From positions 62,001 to 126,000 of the forward strand of contig NZ_AUGQ01000002.1 of the NCBI RefSeq assembly GCF_000422745.1: 64,000 bases of DNA, in the 5' to 3' direction. Of this stretch, positions 59,062-64,000 are shown one piece after another. Position 1 is the stretch's first letter. The number at the start of each line of letters is the position of its first letter. Under the pieces are notes generated by a model. The model saw only the letters and a list, made by a program, of their open reading frames with translations. It did not search any database and had not been told where the DNA came from. Position numbers and translations under genes: made by a program. The DNA comes from Microbacterium gubbeenense DSM 15944. GTDB lineage: Bacteria > Actinomycetota > Actinomycetes > Actinomycetales > Microbacteriaceae.

Positions 59062-61857
59062 TCAGCAGGTGCCGAGAGACTCCCACGGGCCCCACGGCGT
59101 CGACGGAGCCTGGTTCCGCGTCCACCACTTCGCCTCGAACACCTCGCCGCCGGAGACGACGTGCTCGCCTCCGGTGTAGACCTGCGAGCTCGTCCACGTG
59201 CTCACGTCGCCCTCGGCGCACGCGACCGTCGCGCCCTGCTCCATCCAGGATCCCCAGGGCGACGACCCCGGGCGCTCGGTCGTCCACCACTGCGCAACGT
59301 AGGTCGTGCCGTCGAGCGAGACGACATCACCGCTGTCGTACACCTGACCCTGCTGCCACTCGTCTTCGGCGGGCGGCTCTTCCGCGCCCGCCGCAGCGAT
59401 ACCGACGAGGATCGGGTTGTGGTCGCTCGCGCGGAACACGCTGTCGTCGTACAGCTGGGTCGCGTTGTAGTTGTAGCGGCTGTACTCGTACCCGACCTGT
59501 TCCTGGCCGTTGATCTGCCAGACGTCGACGCCCGTGACGAGGTCGAGCGCGGCGGAGTTGGCGAACACGTGATCGAGCGAGCCGTCCATGCCGTCGAAGT
59601 TGTACGTCGCCTCGCCGCCGTTCAGCGCGTAGTTGAGGTTGGTGAAGCCGGCCGCCTCGATCTTTCGCGCGGGATCCTCTGCCGCGTACGCGTTGAAGTC
59701 GCCGGCCAGGAACACCGGCTCGATGCCGGTCGTCTCCTGCACGTCGGCGCTGAAGGCGACGAGCGCCTCGGCCTGGCGCACGCGATCGGGGTTAGCGTTG
59801 CCCTGCCCAGTGCCGTCGTCGACGCCCGACCCCTTCGACTTGAGGTGGTTGGCCGCGACGAGGAAGGCCTCGCCGTCTGCGGCGCCGTCGGCCTTGAAGC
59901 CCTGGAACAGCGGCTCGCGCGCGTTGTCGAAGGCAGGGTCGTCGACGAGGATGTGCGATTCGCCGACGAGATCGACGTCGCCCGCGCGGAAGATGAAGGC
60001 GTTGCGGATGACGTCCTCATCCGAGGGAAGCGCCTCGGGGCTCGCGGCGTAGTCCCATGCACCGGATCCGTCGGCCGCATTCAGCGCGTCGACGAGCGCC
60101 TTCACAGCGAAGTCGCGATCCTTGCCGAAGTGCGCGGAGTTCTCGATCTCCTCGAGCGAGACGATCGACGCGCCCGAGGCGCTGATCGCCTTCACGATCT
60201 TCGCCTGCTGCCGCTCGAGGCTCTCGCTCGTCGCCGCGCCGCGCGGGCCGTTGGGCTCGCACCGGTTCGCCGCGATGGGCTCGCGGTCGCGGTCGGTGTA
60301 GAACGAGCACGTTCCGAGGCCCGAAGCGACGAACTCCTCGGCCGTGGTCGGGAAGTAGTTCAGCACGTTGAACGTCGCGATGCTGAGGTCTCCCCCGACC
60401 TCCTGCGGACGCTCGTTCGCCGCGCGCTCGTCGGAGAAGGTGACGGCTTCGGATCCGTCGCCTGTGATCGGCGTGAGAGGCTGCAGGGCCCAGCCGCCGA
60501 AACGGTAGTCGAGCACGAACGGGCGCTCGAAGGTGACGTGCGATCCGACGCGCACGGGGTTGTCGGCCGTGAGGTAGGACAGCGGTGTGTCCTTCTGGCT
60601 GTTGAAGTTGGTGCTGCGCGCGTCATCGAGCGTGATCGACTTCGCCGCGTTCTCGGCCACGCGCGCGGCGATCGCCTCGGTGTCGTGCGGGTCGATGTCG
60701 GACGTCGGCTGCCGCAGGGTCTCGTCGCCGAGCGCGAGCCCGAACGAGCCGTAGAAGTTCGCGTCGTAGTTGTCGGTGACGGTGAAGGGCGCGTCGAAGT
60801 GGACGAGCTCGCTCTCGTGCGCGCGCTTGCCCTCGTCCGTCGCCACCGCCTCCCAGTCCGTGAGCGGAACGATCTCGCCCAGGGCCGCAGGCAGCACCTC
60901 GATCGCGTCGACCGTGATCTCGGTGAGGCCCTCGTACTCGCTGACCTCGCCCGTCACGGCCACGCTCTGGCCGATCTCGGCGCGCGCCTTATCGCCCCAG
61001 ATGAACACGGCATCGGACGCGCCGTCTTCCGGGTCGCCCGCCGGATCCTGCATCGTGAAGCCGTTGAAGCCGCCGTCGCGCCAGTCTGCCGTGACGACGC
61101 CCTGCACCGTGACGGTCTGCCCGGCCATCGGCGATGCGTCGCCCTCGCCCTGGACCTCGGCGATCGTCGCGTCGACGGCTTCGCCCGGCTCGGGCTCCTC
61201 GGGCGTCGATCCGCCCGACTCACCGGCCGCGTTCACGGGCGTCGGCGCGCCCACGGCGAAGTCGGTTCCGTTGTCGTTGGAGTCGGCGCCGTCGGTGCGC
61301 GAGGCGCTCGTGGTGTTGTTGAGCGCGGCGCTCGGCGCCGTCTCGAACGACACCGCGGATCCGAAGCCGAGCATGTCGACGAGGCCGTCGGCGCCCGCGA
61401 GGTCGCCCTCGGTCGCCGGGAACTGTCCGGTGCCCTCGAACAGATACACGCGGCCGTTCGACCCGGACATGTTGATGCGGCCGGTCTGGTCTGCCGTCGG
61501 CAGCGGATCGCCCTCCCCGTTGCCCTCGGCAAGCTGCACCAGGAAATGGGCGCCAGGCTCGACGGTTCCATCCAGCGCGAGCGAGCCGCCCGAGCCGCCC
61601 GCCGCCGACTTGTACTCGAGGCTCAGCCCGGCCAGGTCGATCGCCTGATCGGTCGGGTTGAACAGCTCGACGAAGTCGTTCGTGAGCGGCGCGCCGCTGT
61701 TGCCGCCGCCCCCGAACGCCTCGCTGATCACGAGACCGGATCCGTCTGGTGCGGCGATCGCCGCCGACGGGACGACGGCGATTCCGGCCGCCGCGAGGCC
61801 CGCGCCTGCGAGCAGGGCCGCCCCTCGGCGCGTGTGGTGAGCGGTCCGATGCGACAT
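59062..61857 (-). CDS. Secreted ExeM/NucH-type endonuclease with two chitin-binding-like domains
   Basis: 931 residues. Signal peptide (residues 1-36, cleavage after AIAA). Lamin-tail-like domain (GLVISEAFGGGGNSGAPLTNDFVELFNPTD), an OB-fold region (VQGVVTADWRDGGFNGFTMQDP), then an endonuclease/exonuclease/phosphatase domain with ATFNVLNYF, SLEEIENSA, AANHLKSKG, LAGDFNAY and RASDHNPIL. Two C-terminal CBM5/12-like modules (VYDSGDVVSLDGTTYVAQWW and VYTGGEHVVSGGEVFEAKWW). Likely degrades extracellular DNA for phosphate or biofilm turnover. ATG 61857 follows GGGAG. Confidence 0.9.
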   Translation of the reverse strand: MSHRTAHHTRRGAALLAGAGLAAAGIAVVPSAAIAAPDGSGLVISEAFGGGGNSGAPLTNDFVELFNPTDQAIDLAGLSLEYKSAAGGSGGSLALDGTVEPGAHFLVQLAEGNGEGDPLPTADQTGRINMSGSNGRVYLFEGTGQFPATEGDLAGADGLVDMLGFGSAVSFETAPSAALNNTTSASRTDGADSNDNGTDFAVGAPTPVNAAGESGGSTPEEPEPGEAVDATIAEVQGEGDASPMAGQTVTVQGVVTADWRDGGFNGFTMQDPAGDPEDGASDAVFIWGDKARAEIGQSVAVTGEVSEYEGLTEITVDAIEVLPAALGEIVPLTDWEAVATDEGKRAHESELVHFDAPFTVTDNYDANFYGSFGLALGDETLRQPTSDIDPHDTEAIAARVAENAAKSITLDDARSTNFNSQKDTPLSYLTADNPVRVGSHVTFERPFVLDYRFGGWALQPLTPITGDGSEAVTFSDERAANERPQEVGGDLSIATFNVLNYFPTTAEEFVASGLGTCSFYTDRDREPIAANRCEPNGPRGAATSESLERQQAKIVKAISASGASIVSLEEIENSAHFGKDRDFAVKALVDALNAADGSGAWDYAASPEALPSDEDVIRNAFIFRAGDVDLVGESHILVDDPAFDNAREPLFQGFKADGAADGEAFLVAANHLKSKGSGVDDGTGQGNANPDRVRQAEALVAFSADVQETTGIEPVFLAGDFNAYAAEDPARKIEAAGFTNLNYALNGGEATYNFDGMDGSLDHVFANSAALDLVTGVDVWQINGQEQVGYEYSRYNYNATQLYDDSVFRASDHNPILVGIAAAGAEEPPAEDEWQQGQVYDSGDVVSLDGTTYVAQWWTTERPGSSPWGSWMEQGATVACAEGDVSTWTSSQVYTGGEHVVSGGEVFEAKWWTRNQAPSTPWGPWESLGTC

Positions 61858-61991
61858 GTGTGCGGCTCCCGAAGAGATAGGCGTGTACCGAATGACACAT
61901 CAGCGTGTCACCGGAAAGTTGCCCCCGCGCGTCCGGTTGGTGAAGCGCTGGGGAACTGCCACGATCCTGCCCCGAACCCCTGACACGCGAA

Positions 61992-62015
61992 AGGGGCCCG
62001 CCTGAGCGAGCCCCT
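61992..62015 (-). terminator. Hairpin after proS
   Basis: AGGGGC and GCCCCT pair around a 12-base loop, followed on the minus strand by TTTCGCG, 14 bases past the proS stop. Confidence 0.55.
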
Positions 62016-62028
62016 CTGCGCGCCGGCG

Positions 62029-63795
62029 TCAGGCCGTGAGCCGGGCGATCGCCTCCGCGAGCGGGAGCGTCTCACGCTCGCCCGAGCGGCGATCCCACAG
62101 CTCGACCTCGCCGTTGACCGCGGCGCGACCCGACACGACGATCTGCGGCACGCCCAGGATCTCGGCGTCGCCGAACTTCACGCCGGGAGACACCTTCGGT
62201 CGGTCGTCGAACAATACGTCCTTGCCGGCCTCCTCGAGCCCCTCTATGAGCGAATCGGCGAGGTCGTACGCCTCCTGGCCCTTGCCAGTCGCGACGACGT
62301 GGATGTCGAACGGGGCGATCGCCTCGGGCCAGATCAGACCCTTGTCGTCGCTGAACAGCTCGGCGATCGCGGCCATAACGCGCGTGATCCCGATGCCGTA
62401 CGAGCCCATCGTCACCGTGACCAGCTTGCCGTTCTCGTCGAGCACCTTGAGCCCGAGCGACTCGGCGTACTTCCGACCGAGCTGGAAGATGTGACCGATC
62501 TCCATGCCGCGCTCGAGGGTCACGGGGCCGGATCCGTCGGGGGCGGGGTCGCCCTCGCGCACCGTCGCCGCCTCGATCGTGCCGTCGGGCGTGAAGTCGC
62601 GGCCCGCGACCAGCCCGTACACGTGACGATCGTCGGCGTTCGCGCCGGTGATCCATGTGGATCCGTCGACGACGCGCGGGTCGACGAGGTAGCGGATCCC
62701 CGTGGCGGACTTCTCGCCGAGAACGGCTCCGGTCTCGCTCCACGGGCCGATGAAGCCGCGCACGAGAACCGGATTCTTCGCCAGGTCCTCGGCGGTCGCA
62801 GGCTCGACCTCGGCCGGCGCGAACGCCACTTCGACGCGCTTGTCGTCGATGTCGCGGTCGCCGGGCAGCCCGACGACGACGAGCTCGCGGGATCCGTCGA
62901 GGTGCGACAGCGCCAGCACGACGTTCTTGAGCGTGTGCGCGGCGGTCCAGCCGCCCTCCGGCGCGCCGGGAACGGTCTCGTTGGCGTGGTTGACGAGCGT
63001 GGCGATCGTCGTGGTGCCGGGCGAGTCATAGATGACGGGCGCCGGCGCACCGGCGAAGTCGATGGGATCCGGTACCAGCGTCGTGAACGCCTCGACGTTC
63101 GCGGCGTATCCGCCCGCGCTGCGCACGAACGTATCCTCGCCGACGGGAGTCGGGTGCAGGAACTCCTCGCTGCGGGATCCGCCCATCGCCCCGGCGTCGG
63201 CCTTGACGATCACGTACTCCATGCCGAGGCGCGTGAAGATGCGCTCGTAGGCGTCGCGCTGCGCGTCGTAGCTCGCGTCGAGCCCGGCGTCGGACGCGTC
63301 GAAGGAGTAGGCGTCCTTCATCGTGAACTCGCGGCCGCGCAGCAGACCCGCGCGCGGACGCGCCTCGTCGCGGTACTTGTCCTGGATCTGATAGATCGAC
63401 AGCGGCAGGTCCTTGTACGACGAGTAGAGGTCCTTCACGAGCAGCGTGAACGCCTCCTCGTGCGTGGGCGCGAGCAGGTAGTCGGCGCCGTGGCGATCGT
63501 GCAGGCGGAACAGCGCGTCACCGTACTCGTCCCAGCGACCCGACTGCTCGTAGGGCTCGCGCGGCATGAGAGCCGGGAAGTGCACCTCCTGCGCACCCGC
63601 GCGATTCATCTCCTCGCGCACGATCTGCTCGATCCGCGCCTTCACGCGGAGGCCGAGCGGGAGCCACGCGAAGATACCCGGGGCCTGGCGCCGGATGTAT
63701 CCGGCACGCACCAGCAGCTTGTGACTGCGCACCTCGGCATCGGCGGGATCATCCCGGAGGGTACGGACGAAGAGCTTGGAGAGACGAGTGACCAC
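62029..63795 (-). CDS. proS: Prolyl-tRNA synthetase (bacterial type)
   Basis: 588 residues. Class II motifs: motif 1 [20 protein letters not shown], motif 2 [31 protein letters not shown], motif 3 [16 protein letters not shown]; an INS editing domain between motifs 2 and 3 (about 220-400) is present, as is the C-terminal anticodon-binding domain. Start GTG 63795 lies six bases after TAGACT with no ribosome site, so it is leaderless. Confidence 0.97.
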   Translation of the reverse strand: MVTRLSKLFVRTLRDDPADAEVRSHKLLVRAGYIRRQAPGIFAWLPLGLRVKARIEQIVREEMNRAGAQEVHFPALMPREPYEQSGRWDEYGDALFRLHDRHGADYLLAPTHEEAFTLLVKDLYSSYKDLPLSIYQIQDKYRDEARPRAGLLRGREFTMKDAYSFDASDAGLDASYDAQRDAYERIFTRLGMEYVIVKADAGAMGGSRSEEFLHPTPVGEDTFVRSAGGYAANVEAFTTLVPDPIDFAGAPAPVIYDSPGTTTIATLVNHANETVPGAPEGGWTAAHTLKNVVLALSHLDGSRELVVVGLPGDRDIDDKRVEVAFAPAEVEPATAEDLAKNPVLVRGFIGPWSETGAVLGEKSATGIRYLVDPRVVDGSTWITGANADDRHVYGLVAGRDFTPDGTIEAATVREGDPAPDGSGPVTLERGMEIGHIFQLGRKYAESLGLKVLDENGKLVTVTMGSYGIGITRVMAAIAELFSDDKGLIWPEAIAPFDIHVVATGKGQEAYDLADSLIEGLEEAGKDVLFDDRPKVSPGVKFGDAEILGVPQIVVSGRAAVNGEVELWDRRSGERETLPLAEAIARLTA

Positions 63796-63801
63796 GGACT
63801 G

Positions 63802-63807
63802 AGTCTA
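63802..63807 (-). promoter_or_regulatory. -10 element of proS (TAGACT), leaderless GTG start
   Basis: TAGACT on the minus strand, six bases before GTG 63795. Confidence 0.55.
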
Positions 63808-63840
63808 TTCCGTCGGGCGGAGGCGGATGTTCGCGAATGC

Positions 63841-63878
63841 CCCCGTGGTCGTTATGGTGCGTCAGAACGACCACGGGG
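63841..63878 (-). terminator. Hairpin terminator of the gene at the window end
   Basis: CCCCGTGGTCGTT and AACGACCACGGGG form a perfect 13-bp stem with a 12-base loop, just past the stop of the partial gene at 63891. Confidence 0.8.
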
Positions 63879-63890
63879 CACTTCCGGAAC

Positions 63891-64000
63891 CTACTCGGGG
63901 CGCGCGGGCTTCGGTTTCACCAGCTTCAGACCGATGACCGCGCCGACGATTCCGGCGATGAACAGCACGCGATAGCACGTGATCGGCTCGGCGCCCGTCG
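63891..64000 (-). CDS. C-terminal end of a small membrane protein (5' part beyond window)
   Basis: The last 35 residues of a frame that leaves the window: a hydrophobic segment (VLFIAGIVGAVIGLKLV) followed by a basic tail (KPKPARPE) and TAG. Family not recognisable. The hairpin terminator directly after the stop supports a real gene end. Confidence 0.6.
   Translation of the reverse strand, partial: TGAEPITCYRVLFIAGIVGAVIGLKLVKPKPARPE

Overview
The window is a G+C-rich chromosomal segment from an actinobacterium, most likely of the family Microbacteriaceae (Microbacterium or a close relative). This is inferred from the gene set and order (miaB-recX-recA-DUF3046-clgR-cinA-pgsA-ftsK, thyA-folA-dapA-rnj, proS...nusA-ylxR-infB-rbfA...truB...ribF), the many -10 elements of the form TANNNT placed 6-8 bases before start codons, and small actinobacterial families such as DUF3046 and DUF5302. 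It is nearly all coding. I see no rRNA, tRNA, CRISPR array, insertion sequence or prophage.

Layout. 1-9.0 kb (minus strand): tRNA modification (miaA, miaB), recombination (recX, recA), a DUF3046 protein, a ClgR-type regulator, cinA, pgsA and ftsK. recA has a clear RecA-NDp-type promoter, the class that ClgR/ClpR recognises in mycobacteria, and clgR lies two genes upstream. 9.1-13.1 kb (minus): thyA-folA-dapA-rnj operon. 13.2-15.6 kb (plus): nagB-nagA and an OsmC protein. 15.6-19.8 kb (minus): dapB with a small membrane/TPR-like protein, a phosphoglycerate-mutase-fold phosphatase, and pnp with a TTG start and a structured leader. 20.0-23.1 kb (plus): an ECF-like sigma factor, translationally coupled to a transmembrane Ser/Thr kinase, then a lipoprotein. 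23.2-27.4 kb: an acetyltransferase, a membrane protein, a GT4 glycosyltransferase-SGNH hydrolase fusion and DUF5302.

27.4-37.1 kb is an iron and flavin island. A siderophore ABC importer (binding lipoprotein, two permeases, ATPase) is translationally coupled to a luciferase-like flavin monooxygenase. It diverges from a Fes-type siderophore esterase across an IdeR/DtxR iron box. Around it lie a second monooxygenase and an FMN reductase/monooxygenase pair of the CE1759/CE1758 type. 37.2-49.3 kb: rpsO, an FKBP, a PrsW protease, an FAH-family enzyme, aspA, a metallophosphoesterase, oligopeptidase B, pfkA, a PfkB sugar kinase and an SNF2 helicase. 49.4-58.9 kb: ribF, two small membrane proteins, truB, an ElaA acetyltransferase, a lipoprotein, mutY, rbfA, infB, ylxR, nusA. 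59.0-64 kb: a secreted ExeM-type nuclease with two chitin-binding-like domains, sitting where rimP is usually found, then proS and the end of a membrane protein.

The most unusual signals are DNA-level. The palindrome GGATCC recurs about every 550 bases, about five times what base composition predicts, in all reading frames, resembling a highly iterated palindrome. Two divergent gene pairs (42.85 kb and 52.09 kb) appear to share one symmetric ANNNTANNNT promoter core and to be leaderless on both sides.
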